A stretch of DNA of 47,229 nucleotides, taken from the NCBI GenBank assembly GCA_944386905.1, contig CALXCW010000004.1, forward strand, positions 1-47,229. Reading direction: 5' to 3'. The translations under genes and the position numbers were made by a program. The notes beneath the pieces were generated by a model. The model searched no databases. It saw only the letters and a program-made list of their open reading frames with translations, and had not been told where the DNA came from. Of the stretch, positions 1 to 9,257 are shown piece after piece. Numbering within the stretch: position 1 is the first letter of the stretch; the number at the start of each line of letters is the position of its first letter. The stretch is from an uncultured Oscillospiraceae bacterium (lineage in GTDB: Bacteria > Bacillota > Clostridia > Oscillospirales > Oscillospiraceae).

Positions 1-24
1 GCAAATTGATGAAAATACGGGAAA

Positions 25-354
25 ACTGATTTGTCCTGCAGGCGATGCCGGGCGCGGAGCCCCCGGAGCTGCCCGGCGGGAAGCCTGCGGCGGCTCCGCA
101 CCTGCAGCAATGGGAATGACCGATTACTTGTCCTGCAGGCAGGCGATGCCGGGCGCGGCGTCGAATACGCCGCTTCCATCACGCCGCTCCCAAGGAGCGG
201 CGCTCTTCCGCTCCGTTTCTCCGCCTTTCCCCACCCAAAGGCTGCGCCTTTGCGCGGGGCCCCCGGAGCTGCCCGGCGGGAAGCCTGCGGCGGCTCCGCA
301 CCTGCGGCAATGGGAATGGCCGATTACTTGTCCTGCAGGCAGGCGATGCCGGGC
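25..354. repeat. Duplicated pgk 3'-end repeats downstream of pgk
   Basis: Positions 53-154 and 253-354 form a direct repeat of about 102 bp at an exact 200-bp offset with only a few mismatches. Each copy ends in the last ~30 bp of pgk; the copy at 324-354 is the real gene end. A third, shorter copy with a 4-bp deletion lies at about 25-57. Between the long copies, 182-202 forms a 9-bp-stem, 3-nt-loop hairpin. No gene is supported in 1-323. The block looks like duplicated 3'-flanking DNA or a degenerate dispersed element, and pgk itself is intact. No U-tract terminator for pgk was found here. Confidence 0.8.
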
Positions 355-1523
355 AGCTCCAGGCCTTCCAGGAACTCCAGGGAGGCGCCGCCGCCGGTGG
401 AGATGTGGGTGATCTTGTCGGCAAAGCCCAGCTGCTCACAGGCCGCAGCGCTGTCGCCGCCGCCGACGATGGTCACCGCGTCGGACTCGGCCAGAGCCTT
501 GGCCACGGCGATGGTGCCCTGGGCCAGGGTGGGGTTCTCAAAGACGCCCATGGGGCCGTTCCACACCACGGTCTTGGCAGACTTGGCGGCCTCAGCAAAG
601 AGCTTGCGGGTCTCCTCGCCGATGTCCAGACCCATCATGCCCTCGGGCATGGCGTCGGCAGCCACGTTCTTCACATCGATGGGGGCGTCAATGGGGTTGG
701 GGAAGGAGGCGCCCACATAGGTGTCCACGGGCAGCAGGAGCTTGACGCCCTTGGCCTCGGCCTTGGCCATCATCTCCTTGCAGTAGTCGATCTTCTCGCT
801 GTCGAGGAGGGAGGTGCCCACGGAGTAGCCCTTGGCGGCCAGGAAGGTGTAGGCCATGCCGCCGCCGATGATGAGGGTATCCACCTTCTCGAGGAGGTTG
901 TTGATGACGTTGAGCTTGTCGGAGACTTTCGCGCCGCCCAGGATGGCCACGAAGGGACGCTCGGGATCGGCCAGGGCCTTGCCCATGATGCCGATTTCCT
1001 TCTGAATCAGGTAACCGCAGACGGCGGGGAGATAGTCGGCCACGCCGGCGGTGGAGGAGTGGGCGCGGTGGGCGGTGCCGAAGGCGTCGTTGACGAAGAT
1101 GTCGGCCAGGGCGGCCAGCTTGCGGCTCAGCTCGGGATCGTTCTTCGTCTCGCCCTTTTCAAAGCGGGTGTTCTCCAGGAGCATGACCTGGCCGTCCTGG
1201 AGCGCGGCGGCCTTGGCCTGGGCGTCGGGGCCGGCCACGTCGTCGGCCATAATGACGGTCTGACCCAGGAGCTCGCTGAGGCGGTCGGCCACCACCTTCA
1301 GGCTCAGCTCGGGCTTGTACTCGCCCTTGGGCTTGCCCATGTGGGAGCAGAGGATGACCTTGGCGCCGTGCTTGACCAGATACTCGATGGTGGGCAGAGC
1401 GGCCACGATGCGCTTGTCGCTGGTGATGACACCGCCCTTGATGGGCACATTGAAGTCGCAGCGGCACAGAACGCGCTTGCCGGATACGTCAATGTCTTCC
1501 ACAGATTTCTTGTTGTAGTTCAT
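324..1523 (-). CDS. pgk: Phosphoglycerate kinase
   Basis: This cytoplasmic glycolytic enzyme moves phosphate from 1,3-bisphosphoglycerate to ADP. The 399-residue length is normal for bacterial PGK. Visible family signatures are the N-terminal substrate segment [11 protein letters not shown], the [11 protein letters not shown] motif, the GPMGVFE segment and the GGGDS nucleotide-loop motif, with the usual [12 protein letters not shown]-terminus. The ATG at 1523 has a GAGG ribosome binding site about 8 nt upstream. trmL ends only 35 bp upstream on the same strand, so the two are probably cotranscribed. gap is not adjacent: its 3' end lies at the far end of the window, also on the minus strand, which differs from the common gap-pgk pair. 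Confidence 0.97.
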   Translation of the reverse strand: MNYNKKSVEDIDVSGKRVLCRCDFNVPIKGGVITSDKRIVAALPTIEYLVKHGAKVILCSHMGKPKGEYKPELSLKVVADRLSELLGQTVIMADDVAGPDAQAKAAALQDGQVMLLENTRFEKGETKNDPELSRKLAALADIFVNDAFGTAHRAHSSTAGVADYLPAVCGYLIQKEIGIMGKALADPERPFVAILGGAKVSDKLNVINNLLEKVDTLIIGGGMAYTFLAAKGYSVGTSLLDSEKIDYCKEMMAKAEAKGVKLLLPVDTYVGASFPNPIDAPIDVKNVAADAMPEGMMGLDIGEETRKLFAEAAKSAKTVVWNGPMGVFENPTLAQGTIAVAKALAESDAVTIVGGGDSAAACEQLGFADKITHISTGGGASLEFLEGLELPGIACLQDK

Positions 1524-1558
1524 CTAATTTGCCTCCTCAAAACGTCATGAAAATGAAG

Positions 1559-2044
1559 TTACCAGGTACTCATGGAGCCCTGCGCCGTGAGGTGCGGGAA
1601 CTCCAGCTGCCGCAGCGCCTCAAACACTGCCACAGCCACGCTGTTGCTGAGGTTCAAGCTCCGGGCCTCCGCCCGGATGGGGATGCGCAGGCACCGCTCG
1701 GCATGCCGGGCCAAAAGGGGTTCCGGCAGGCCCCGGGTCTCCTTGCCAAAGACCAGGTAGTCGTCCGGGCCGAAGGCGGCCTGGGTATAGCTGCGGGGCG
1801 CTTTGGTGGAGAAGAGCCAAAAGGCGGCTGCGCCGGTCTTGGCGAGGAAATCCTCCCAGCTCTCATAGACCCGCACATCCACCAGCGGCCAGTAATCCAG
1901 CCCCGCCCGCTTGACGGCTTTGTCCGAAATATCAAACCCCAGGGGCTTGATGAGATGGAGCACGCTGCCGGTGGCGGCACAGGTGCGGGCGATATTGCCC
2001 GTGTTGGCCGGGATCTCCGGTTCTAAGAGCACAATGTTCAGCAT
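1559..2044 (-). CDS. trmL: tRNA (cytidine(34)-2'-O)-methyltransferase
   Basis: This SPOUT-family methyltransferase 2'-O-methylates the wobble base of some tRNA-Leu species, using SAM. The 161-residue protein starts MLNIVLLEPEIPANTGNIAR, which is the typical TrmL opening. It carries the trefoil-knot motifs VFGKETRGLP and RSLNLSNSVAVAVFEAL. I chose the ATG at 2044 because a GGAGG sits a few bases upstream; an in-frame start at 2068 lacks that support. A promoter (TTGCAA, 17 bp, TAAAAT) lies just upstream. pgk follows after 35 bp, so the pair is likely one transcript. Confidence 0.93.
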   Translation of the reverse strand: MLNIVLLEPEIPANTGNIARTCAATGSVLHLIKPLGFDISDKAVKRAGLDYWPLVDVRVYESWEDFLAKTGAAAFWLFSTKAPRSYTQAAFGPDDYLVFGKETRGLPEPLLARHAERCLRIPIRAEARSLNLSNSVAVAVFEALRQLEFPHLTAQGSMSTW

Positions 2045-2073
2045 TTCCTCCTGCGACCTTCTTTCCACTGGAT

Positions 2074-2102
2074 ATTTTAGGCCAAAAAATCACGAATTGC
2101 AA
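2074..2102 (-). promoter_or_regulatory. Sigma-A promoter for trmL-pgk
   Basis: On the minus strand TTGCAA (2097-2102) is followed 17 bp later by TAAAAT (2074-2079), about 30 bp ahead of the trmL start. The spacing is ideal and both hexamers are close to consensus. Confidence 0.7.
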
Positions 2103-2247
2103 CTGCTTTTTCCGAGTTTATGCAATTTATAGGATATTTCCAATGGAAGCCAGGGAAAATGCAGCCGCTTTTGTGACTTTTACCGAAAATTTCTCCGGCT
2201 GCCACAGGTTTTTCCGGGGAAAGGTCGCATCTTGGCCCAGGATTTTC

Positions 2248-3273
2248 CTAACGACAGGCCGCAGCCGTGAGGGCCCGGGCAAACGCATCCAGACGGGTCT
2301 GCACCTGGGGGGCGCGCAGGGCGTCGCCGGGGTCGTGGGCCGTCTCCAAAAGCAGGGCGCGGGGCGGCGTGATGGCGCCGCGGTTGAGACACATGGCCCC
2401 CAGCAGCTGCCGCGCCACCACGTCGCCGCCGCTGTAGCCCGAAGCCACCACGCCCATCACATACTTCTCCCCCAGGGATTCCCGCACCACCAGCCCGGTC
2501 AGTCGGTTGATGAGCGCCATGAGATTGGCCCCCAGGGCGTCGTTGTAGTTGGGGCAGAGAAAGAGCAGCACGTCGCTCTCCCGAATGGCGGGAAACACCG
2601 TCTCGGACAGGGCGCCGCCGTAAAAGCAGGTGGCGTTCTGGGCAAAGTGGAGGCACTGGCGATAGCCGCAGCCGCGGCAGTCGTGGACGGTGCCGTTTAA
2701 GAGCGCCAGCTCGGCCACATCGCAGCGGTCTTGAATCCGTGCCGCCACGGCCCGGCCCAGTGCCAGGGTATTGGAGCGGCCGGGGTTGGAGGCATGGAGC
2801 AGCAGCACCTTGGGCCGCTGGAACTTGGGGGGTGTGAACGCGGAGAGGCGCTCTGCCAGGAGCTGCACCCGGCGAAAGTAGGTCTCCTCCCAGGTCATCC
2901 CCCAGTTGGCCGCCTGGATATGGTGATTATAGAGCGAACCCGTGGCCTCCACCAGCGGCATGCCGGGGAGCCACGCACCGGCCTGAGTGGCCGCCAGCGC
3001 CAGGGCCTGGGCGGCGGATTTGGTGTAGAGCTCTCCGTCGCCGTCCACCACCATGGCCACCGTAGCCCCCGCCAAGGCCGCCGGGTCGGTGCGCAGGCGG
3101 CGCAGCAGAGCAAAAAAGGCCGGATCGGCGCCGCCGCCGTCTACGGCCACGGCGAAGAGCACTCGCCGTCCCGCCAGGGGGGCGGCGGGATCCACGGCAT
3201 CCAGCTCCAGGGGCGCCAGCGCCCGCTCCAGCCGGGGCGAGGCCCCCAGGCGGCAGAGCAGCGGCTCCATCAC
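2248..3273 (-). CDS. Flavodoxin-fold NAD(P)H-FMN reductase-like protein with Cys cluster
   Basis: This is probably a flavoprotein oxidoreductase. The C-terminal half (about residues 153-341 of 341) has the NADPH-dependent FMN reductase fold: a KVLLLHASNPGRSNT phosphate-binding loop near residues 155-169 and a PNYNDALGANLMALINR segment near 241-257. Four cysteines (C199, C202, C207, C216) form a cluster where iron-sulfur flavoproteins carry Cys ligands, although the spacing differs from the classic pattern. The first ~150 residues are not recognised. The start is GTG at 3273 or ATG at 3270; either overlaps the stop of the dehydrogenase-like gene upstream, so translation is probably coupled. 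The substrate is unknown. Confidence 0.75.
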   Translation of the reverse strand: MMEPLLCRLGASPRLERALAPLELDAVDPAAPLAGRRVLFAVAVDGGGADPAFFALLRRLRTDPAALAGATVAMVVDGDGELYTKSAAQALALAATQAGAWLPGMPLVEATGSLYNHHIQAANWGMTWEETYFRRVQLLAERLSAFTPPKFQRPKVLLLHASNPGRSNTLALGRAVAARIQDRCDVAELALLNGTVHDCRGCGYRQCLHFAQNATCFYGGALSETVFPAIRESDVLLFLCPNYNDALGANLMALINRLTGLVVRESLGEKYVMGVVASGYSGGDVVARQLLGAMCLNRGAITPPRALLLETAHDPGDALRAPQVQTRLDAFARALTAAACR

Positions 3274-4496
3274 TCCGCCTCCGTCAGGTCGCGGTAGGAC
3301 GCCTCCAGCCGCTTTACCAGCGCCGGGTGGAGCCGCTCCCGCTCCGTCTCCAGGCCCAGGGGGCCCATGCGGCTGCGGCAGCCGAAGTAGGCGCTGCCCA
3401 GCGGCACGGCGCCGTAGTGATATTCTCCCCGGACGAGCTGGAGGATGCTCACCGCCGCCGAACTGAGGGCCGGGGCAATGTAGGGCTTGAAGCCCAGCTC
3501 CCGCAGGCGCAGGTTGGCCTCCCGCGCCAGGTTGGTAAGGCGCTGGGAGAGCTCGTCATTATACTCCTCGCCGGGGGCGTTGGCGGCCACCAGCCCCTGT
3601 CCGTGGGGGCCGTAGACCCGCACTCTGGACAGATCCAGCCCCATATCCTCGGCATAGTAGAGCGTCCGGGCGGCCATGACCCCCAATCCGAAGCCCTGGA
3701 TCTGCTCGGGGAGAAGGCCCTGCCAATCGTAGTGCCCGGCCTCGCCGCGGTTGCTCTCAAGATACACCGCCCGAGCCAGCAGATCCACCGGGTCGGAGAT
3801 CTGGCAGAAAATTCCCTGGAACCGGGCCGACCGGGCCCGGCGGGCATAGCTTGCGATCATGGTGCGGTTGGCCTCGTACTGGGCCATGCGCACGTCCCCC
3901 TGCTCCTGGCCCACCGGCGGCACTCCCTTGGAAGCAGTGAAGAGGAAGAGGTCGCAGTCGAAGAGCTGATCCTCCCGGCACAGGCGCACCGTGGGCATGG
4001 GCGCGCCGTCGAGGGAGAGCACTTGCCCCAGCTCCAGGCAGTACCGGCGGCCCAGGGCCTCGTTGAAGTCAAAGACCTGGATCGTTTCGATCTCCCGGCC
4101 CAGGAGCTTGAGAGCCGTGAGCACCGTGCCGCCCACGTCCCCCAGGCCCACCAGGGTCAGCTTGAGCCGCGCCGGCCGCGGAGCAAAAAACCGCTCGACA
4201 AAGTCAAAGCCCCGGGGGAAGGCGGTGTTGAGCACGGCGGCGCCGTGGGCCTTGACAAAGTCCTGGAGCTCCCGGGGCGCGTCGGCGGGGGCGGGCTGGG
4301 GCAGCAGGGCGGCCACGCCGTCGCCCTCGGTGAGCTGGCCCAGGTCGCGGATGGCGAAGAATCCGCGGCTATAAAGGGGGTCGCGGCGAATGAGCACCAC
4401 CACAGGTGCGGTCAGATGGCGCACCGGCACGGCCCCGGCGGGAAAAGCCCCGCCCAGGGAGACGTAGGTGATGCCGTTTTTCTTGCGATATTCCAT
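3270..4496 (-). CDS. Lactate/malate dehydrogenase-like NAD-binding protein
   Basis: The 408-residue product has a Rossmann glycine motif VGLGDVGG (residues 116-123) preceded by a ~110-residue extension that I do not recognise. The segment CQISDPVDLLARAVY (231-245) resembles the NPVD region of lactate/malate dehydrogenases. GPHGQG (296-301) matches the position of their catalytic histidine. It is probably a divergent 2-hydroxyacid dehydrogenase, but the substrate cannot be read from the sequence. I chose the ATG at 4496 because AAAGGAG lies 7 nt upstream; the in-frame extension to 4604 runs through repeat DNA. It follows the giant fusion gene on the same strand and overlaps the flavoprotein gene, which suggests a linked redox role. 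Confidence 0.72.
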   Translation of the reverse strand: MEYRKKNGITYVSLGGAFPAGAVPVRHLTAPVVVLIRRDPLYSRGFFAIRDLGQLTEGDGVAALLPQPAPADAPRELQDFVKAHGAAVLNTAFPRGFDFVERFFAPRPARLKLTLVGLGDVGGTVLTALKLLGREIETIQVFDFNEALGRRYCLELGQVLSLDGAPMPTVRLCREDQLFDCDLFLFTASKGVPPVGQEQGDVRMAQYEANRTMIASYARRARSARFQGIFCQISDPVDLLARAVYLESNRGEAGHYDWQGLLPEQIQGFGLGVMAARTLYYAEDMGLDLSRVRVYGPHGQGLVAANAPGEEYNDELSQRLTNLAREANLRLRELGFKPYIAPALSSAAVSILQLVRGEYHYGAVPLGSAYFGCRSRMGPLGLETERERLHPALVKRLEASYRDLTEAE

Positions 4497-4539
4497 GGGG
4501 TTCTCCTTTCTCGCAGGGAAATGATGCACCGGGCGCTGC

Positions 4540-4612
4540 GAAGGCGGCATGCAGGCGGACATACCGCCCGCCCCTATGCGGCCGTCCGTTGGATCCGCCC
4601 CCAATGCGGCGG
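4540..4612. repeat. Degenerate GC-rich hairpin repeat
   Basis: The spacer between the giant gene and the dehydrogenase-like gene contains GGCGG-ACATA-CCGCC followed by CGCCCCTATGCGG. This resembles the stronger hairpin repeat at 34114-34142 (GGGCGGCC-ATACA-GGCCGCCC then CTACGC). Two related copies in one window suggest a REP-like dispersed family. Confidence 0.4.
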
Positions 4613-7600
4613 CTACTCCGTCGCGGTGCGCATCAACAGAGCCAGGTCGTCGGCCACATAGGACGAGGCCGGGACGCTGAGGTCATACTGCATCCACGAC
4701 CCCTTGTCCGGCAGGCGGGGACTGTAGACCGCCTCGCCCAACCGCCGCAGCGTCAGCGTCGCGCCGCAGAGCACCTGGTGCCGCCGCTCCAGGGTGAGCA
4801 GGATTTCCCGGGCGTTTTCCAACGCCGTCTGGGACAGGCGGCGGATTCCCGCCGGGGCGGCATCGTAGATGTACTTGGGGTAGTAATAGGGCAAAATCAT
4901 GTTGATCGACGGAAGCAGCTGCTCCGGGGCCTCGCCGCCCACCACGCTGTCGCCGCCCAGGAAGGGCGTGATGCCGCTCTCGGTGAACCAGTAGTGGAGG
5001 TTGGGAATGAAATACTCGCAGTCCACCGCCCGGCCCTGAAGGGCCATGAGATCCTGGCCCCGGCCGGACATGATCCCCACCAGAATGCAGCGGATGTCCA
5101 TGCCCGCCTCCTTGAAAAGGGGATCGAGATTGTCGATTCGGTAGCCCTTATGCAGCAGGTCGTCCACCAGCAGCACCGGCCGGCGGAAGGACTTGATGGT
5201 GCGGATCTGGTTGGGAAGGGTGCTGTAGCCCGGGTACTGCTCCACGGTGAAGGAGGCGATGTCCCGGTCGTAGACCTTTTCCACATGGAGCGTCTTGGTG
5301 ACGGTGTTGGGCACAATGGCGTCGGAGAGGATCTTGCCGTAGGGCACACACATGAGGTTCCCCAGCCGCCGCACCCCCTTGGGCACGTCCAGGACTTTGT
5401 TGTGCTTTTGCACCTTGTGCAAAAGGGCCTGGTTGAGGGTCTCGGCGTCGAAGGTCAGCACCAGGGAGCCGGGGAAGAGGCCCGTGAGGGCCCAGCGCAG
5501 CTTTGGCCGCGTCCGGGCCACGGCGGCACGCACCTGGGCGTCGTCGCGGTGGGGCAGCTTCATGGTCAGGAAGATATCCTGGATGAGCACCACCGGGTCG
5601 CGCATGTCCACATAGTATAGGCCCTCCTGGCCCCGGATCTGGGCAAAGCCCAGCTGGGCCAGCGCCTCCTCCAGCGCCGGGCGGGGCTTTTTCAGCCGGC
5701 AGAGGGAGTAGGTGCACGAGGTGGGCAGGCTCCGGGCCAAAAGCTCGTTGACCAGGCTGCGGCAGACCTCGGCGCTGTCGTCCCCTTCGCAATGCACCGC
5801 GTCCACCACGAGAATCCGCCCCGAGGTGTGACGGCGGACGAAGCTGGCCGCCTCGATGTCCTCCACCACCTCATAGAGCTCCGAGGGCCCCGCGGTGTGG
5901 CCGCAGACCCAGCCCAGCAGCCGGTCGTCCCGGCGGTCGTAGAGGCCCACAGCCTGGGGCTCCCGGCCCGTGAGGCGGTAGCGCAGCTCCGCGGGCATGG
6001 TGGCCTGGGAGTAGCGGCGGTAGTAGAGGGCCTGGGGTTCCAGTACCTCCTTGAACTGGGGCGAGCGCAGATACAGGCCGTATTCGTAGATATAGGACTG
6101 CACCACCGGATCCACCAGCATGGAGATGTCCATATCCTTGTCCACATACTCCCGAATCCGGGTAGAGGAGACGGTCTCGTAGTACGACGGCAGGGACAGC
6201 TCAATGAGCTCCCGATGGAGTACCGCCGAGAGGGGTTCGCCGTTCTCCGGCTCCTCCCGGTGAAAGATCACATGGTTATAGTAAGCGGCGCTGCCGGGCC
6301 GGTCGGTCTGGTAGGCCGAGGCATGGCGGATGACGTCGCTCCCCGCCACCAGATAGAGCTTGCGCCCGGCGAAGAGTCTTGAGAGGGTGGCGAGATCCTC
6401 CACGCTCGCGATGTTCACCGGGATCTCGTCGGGGAAGATGTGCACATTCCACAGCCCCGCCACCGACATGCTCACAATTCGCCGGCGCCTGAGGCGCGCC
6501 AAGGTGCGCTTGCTCCAGGAGAACTCGTCGATGGCGAGATACACCTCGAAGCCCCGGGCGCGTATCTCCTCGACGATGCGCTTGTGGCCGGCGGAGAAGG
6601 GATCGAAGGTGCCGGGGAAGAAGGCCACCGGCCGGAGCGGCTCGTCGGGGAACTCCCCCAGCTCCACCCGGCAGGCCACCAGGAAGCGGTAGAGGTGGTT
6701 GAGCATGGCAGCGCGGTTGAAGAACGTCAGCTGATTGTCCCGCTTTTCCGAGAGCAGGCACAGCAGCTTCTTTTGCAGCCGCAGGAAATCGGCCCGGCGC
6801 ACCTCCAGCTCGATTTTCTCGCTGGAGAGAACGTCGCGGCAGAGGGCCGTGAGGGTGGTCTGATGGATGGAATCCTTATAGTGGGCAATGCCCGTGGCCA
6901 GAAGGCCCAGGGCGCGATCCACCGTGGCGGGGTCGTCGCGCACCAGGGTGAGGATGGCGCCCAGGGTATAGCCCGCTGCCCGGGCGGAACGCTCCACACC
7001 GGAGTGGATCATATCTTCCAAGAAGCTCATGCCCTCTTCAAATTCCTTCTGCGGCAGGGTGCACAGGAGCTTCCCCAGGTAGGGCGGGATGAACCGGGAG
7101 ACCTGGTCGCGGCCATTTTCCAGCTCCCGCAGGAGATCCACGGCGATTTCGTTGCGCTGATCCACCGTCAGGTGGGGCGCGATGCGCAGCAGGCCTTCCC
7201 CCGCATGCTCCCGCACCGGCAGATGCTCGCTCACCGAGAGGAGGTTGGAGAGGTGCGTGGCGGTGTGGTAGGCGTTTTCCGGGTGGGCCGTGGCGTCGTC
7301 GCAGAGGGCGTCGATCTGGATGAGCTTCACCGTCCAGTGCACGGCGTTTTTGAGGTTGCTGAGATAGAGAAGGGCCGGATCCACCGGCGGCGGAGGCAGC
7401 AGCGTGGGGTTGACGCGCCGCAAAATTCGCCCGGCCAGATAGACCACGGCGAACTCCGCGTCGCCGCTGGCCGCCTGCAGGAGTGTTTGAAGCCCCACCG
7501 ACAGAGGCCGCGGCGCCAGGGGCAGGAGGCGCTCCAAGAGGCCCAGGGCCGTGATCCGATGGTGCACCGGCCCCCGGCTCAGCGCCAGCAGCGGCTCCGT

Positions 7601-9196
7601 CAGCGCCGCAACGTCCTCGGAGGTGAGGGCTTCCAGGGGCACGAAGCGCAAAGCGTCGGCCAGAATGAAGCGCTCTTCCTCGGAGCAGGCGTTGAGCATG
7701 GTCAGCATGGGGCGGGCCAGAGCCGGCGCTTCGCCGGGGCGGCAGCTTCGAAACAGGCTCACGGTAATGGCTTTGAGCGAGTTGGAGATGCGCTGGGCAT
7801 GGCCGGCGGTGATGCGCCGGTCGGGCCGCAGGCACTGGAGAAGATAGCTCTCCCACACCTCGGCGGATCTGTCCAACAGAGCCATCATGGCCGGGGCCAG
7901 GGCCGACTTGGGAGCGGCCTGGGGCAGCTCCTTGCGGTAGCTGGGGCCGGAGTTGGCCAGAATCTGGCCCATCAGCTGGCCTGCGCGGCGGCGCACGTCG
8001 CCCTCATGGTGCATCAAAAGCTCATAGAGGAACTTGAGGGTCTTTTCCTTGCCGGCGGCGGTCATATAGGTGCTGTATTCGTCGAGCAGCCGCAAATAGG
8101 TGCGGATAGAGGCGGTGGTGCGCTCACTGCGGGCCTGCTCCAAAAAGAGATCAAAGGAGCGCTCGGCGGTGATGGTATGCATCAGGCGGACGTTGTTGTC
8201 AAAGGTCATCCGGGCCAGGGCCTCCCGGGCCTCGGCAGGGGAGAGCAGGGCCGGGTCGCGCAGCTCCTTGCTGCCCAGCGTCTTATCCTCCAGGTTCACG
8301 CCCACGCCGTTGGCCCGGAGAAAGGCTTCAAAGTCCCGGAGCTTATAGTATACCGTCTCATAGCGCCGCTGCTTCTGGGGCGTCATATCGGCCAGCTTCG
8401 AGAAGATCATGTCCCGGCTCTCGGCCAGGGAGTAGATGCCCATGACCTCCTTCCCATCCACGCGGACGCCCCGGACGCGGAAGTCGGAATAGATCAACAG
8501 CAGCGACTCCATGGGCAGGTTTTCAAATTCCAGATCCCAGGTGGAGTGGTTGGCGGCCACGTGGCCGATTTCCGGCAGGCCCGCGCCCTCGAGCCACGTC
8601 CAGGTGTAGTAGTAGTGGAGATAGGCGATTCGCTTGAGGTCAGGGCCACGGCAGCCGAATTTGCCCACGTCGTGGCTGAGGCTGGCGGCCGACACCAGGG
8701 GAAGATCCACCGGCAGCCCGGCCTGCCGGGCCAGAATGGCGGCGTGGAGGGCCACATTGTGCACGCCGATGATGTGGCCGGCGGTGTCAAAGGGCATACA
8801 TTCGCGGCCAATGCGCAAGAGGGCCATCAGGCGGCTGGATTTGACCAGCGCCTGGAAGGTCTGGTACTCCCCGGCCACCCGGCTGTCGGCCAGGGCGTCC
8901 GCCGGGAGAGGCAGCAGATCGGTGAGGGGGTCGAAGGGAGCCTGCTCATGGTCGAGCGCCCAGCAGAGGGCCGGGAGATAGACCTGCTCCACGGCCTCGG
9001 CCAGCGCCGGGTCGAAGGCCGGCGCGCCGTCGGGGTAGAGCCCGGCGCAGAGATATTGATAGCACCAGGGGAGATACCCTTCGGCGGGCGGCGGCGGCAT
9101 CTGGGGCAGGCACAGCGAGAGCACCGCATCGCACAGCCCGGCGCGGTCGCCGGTGAGCGCCGCCGCAAGCCCCTGGGGCAAAGGCCGTTGATCCAT
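4613..9196 (-). CDS. Giant fusion: HD phosphohydrolase, helical repeats, NMNAT-like nucleotidyltransferase, PRTase-like domain
   Basis: This is a 1527-residue predicted cytosolic protein with no signal peptide. An HD-type metal phosphohydrolase module is visible from H146, H175-D176 (SHDVGKFG), H217 and D238. Residues ~370-830 are helix-rich and look like HEAT/ARM-type repeats. A cytidylyltransferase/NMNAT-like domain spans ~857-1020, with FFPGTFDPFSAGHKR at its start and the SSTRIR signature at 1010-1015. Residues ~1080-1200 could be a divergent acetyltransferase-like segment; this is weak. At 1340-1353 VLLVDDLLHKGYR resembles the PRPP-binding loop of phosphoribosyltransferases. Nucleotide or NAD-type chemistry is inferred and no pathway is proven. 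The ATG at 9196 follows AAGGAGGG, and a strong promoter lies just upstream. The two redox-enzyme-like genes follow on the same strand. Confidence 0.8.
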   Translation of the reverse strand: MDQRPLPQGLAAALTGDRAGLCDAVLSLCLPQMPPPPAEGYLPWCYQYLCAGLYPDGAPAFDPALAEAVEQVYLPALCWALDHEQAPFDPLTDLLPLPADALADSRVAGEYQTFQALVKSSRLMALLRIGRECMPFDTAGHIIGVHNVALHAAILARQAGLPVDLPLVSAASLSHDVGKFGCRGPDLKRIAYLHYYYTWTWLEGAGLPEIGHVAANHSTWDLEFENLPMESLLLIYSDFRVRGVRVDGKEVMGIYSLAESRDMIFSKLADMTPQKQRRYETVYYKLRDFEAFLRANGVGVNLEDKTLGSKELRDPALLSPAEAREALARMTFDNNVRLMHTITAERSFDLFLEQARSERTTASIRTYLRLLDEYSTYMTAAGKEKTLKFLYELLMHHEGDVRRRAGQLMGQILANSGPSYRKELPQAAPKSALAPAMMALLDRSAEVWESYLLQCLRPDRRITAGHAQRISNSLKAITVSLFRSCRPGEAPALARPMLTMLNACSEEERFILADALRFVPLEALTSEDVAALTEPLLALSRGPVHHRITALGLLERLLPLAPRPLSVGLQTLLQAASGDAEFAVVYLAGRILRRVNPTLLPPPPVDPALLYLSNLKNAVHWTVKLIQIDALCDDATAHPENAYHTATHLSNLLSVSEHLPVREHAGEGLLRIAPHLTVDQRNEIAVDLLRELENGRDQVSRFIPPYLGKLLCTLPQKEFEEGMSFLEDMIHSGVERSARAAGYTLGAILTLVRDDPATVDRALGLLATGIAHYKDSIHQTTLTALCRDVLSSEKIELEVRRADFLRLQKKLLCLLSEKRDNQLTFFNRAAMLNHLYRFLVACRVELGEFPDEPLRPVAFFPGTFDPFSAGHKRIVEEIRARGFEVYLAIDEFSWSKRTLARLRRRRIVSMSVAGLWNVHIFPDEIPVNIASVEDLATLSRLFAGRKLYLVAGSDVIRHASAYQTDRPGSAAYYNHVIFHREEPENGEPLSAVLHRELIELSLPSYYETVSSTRIREYVDKDMDISMLVDPVVQSYIYEYGLYLRSPQFKEVLEPQALYYRRYSQATMPAELRYRLTGREPQAVGLYDRRDDRLLGWVCGHTAGPSELYEVVEDIEAASFVRRHTSGRILVVDAVHCEGDDSAEVCRSLVNELLARSLPTSCTYSLCRLKKPRPALEEALAQLGFAQIRGQEGLYYVDMRDPVVLIQDIFLTMKLPHRDDAQVRAAVARTRPKLRWALTGLFPGSLVLTFDAETLNQALLHKVQKHNKVLDVPKGVRRLGNLMCVPYGKILSDAIVPNTVTKTLHVEKVYDRDIASFTVEQYPGYSTLPNQIRTIKSFRRPVLLVDDLLHKGYRIDNLDPLFKEAGMDIRCILVGIMSGRGQDLMALQGRAVDCEYFIPNLHYWFTESGITPFLGGDSVVGGEAPEQLLPSINMILPYYYPKYIYDAAPAGIRRLSQTALENAREILLTLERRHQVLCGATLTLRRLGEAVYSPRLPDKGSWMQYDLSVPASSYVADDLALLMRTATE

Positions 9197-9257
9197 AATA
9201 GACCCTCCTTGGTTAAGTTTGTCCCCAAACCGGGGAGTCGGGGAGGAGTTTGTACTT

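Noticed and set aside
25-354. Repeats near pgk considered as a CRISPR array
   Set aside because: There are only two to three unequal copies, one unit is long and includes coding sequence, and there are no regular spacers or cas genes.
2143-2247. Small plus-strand ORF beginning at 2143
   Set aside because: It runs antisense into the flavoprotein gene and has no ribosome binding site. The 2045-2247 gap holds the trmL promoter only.
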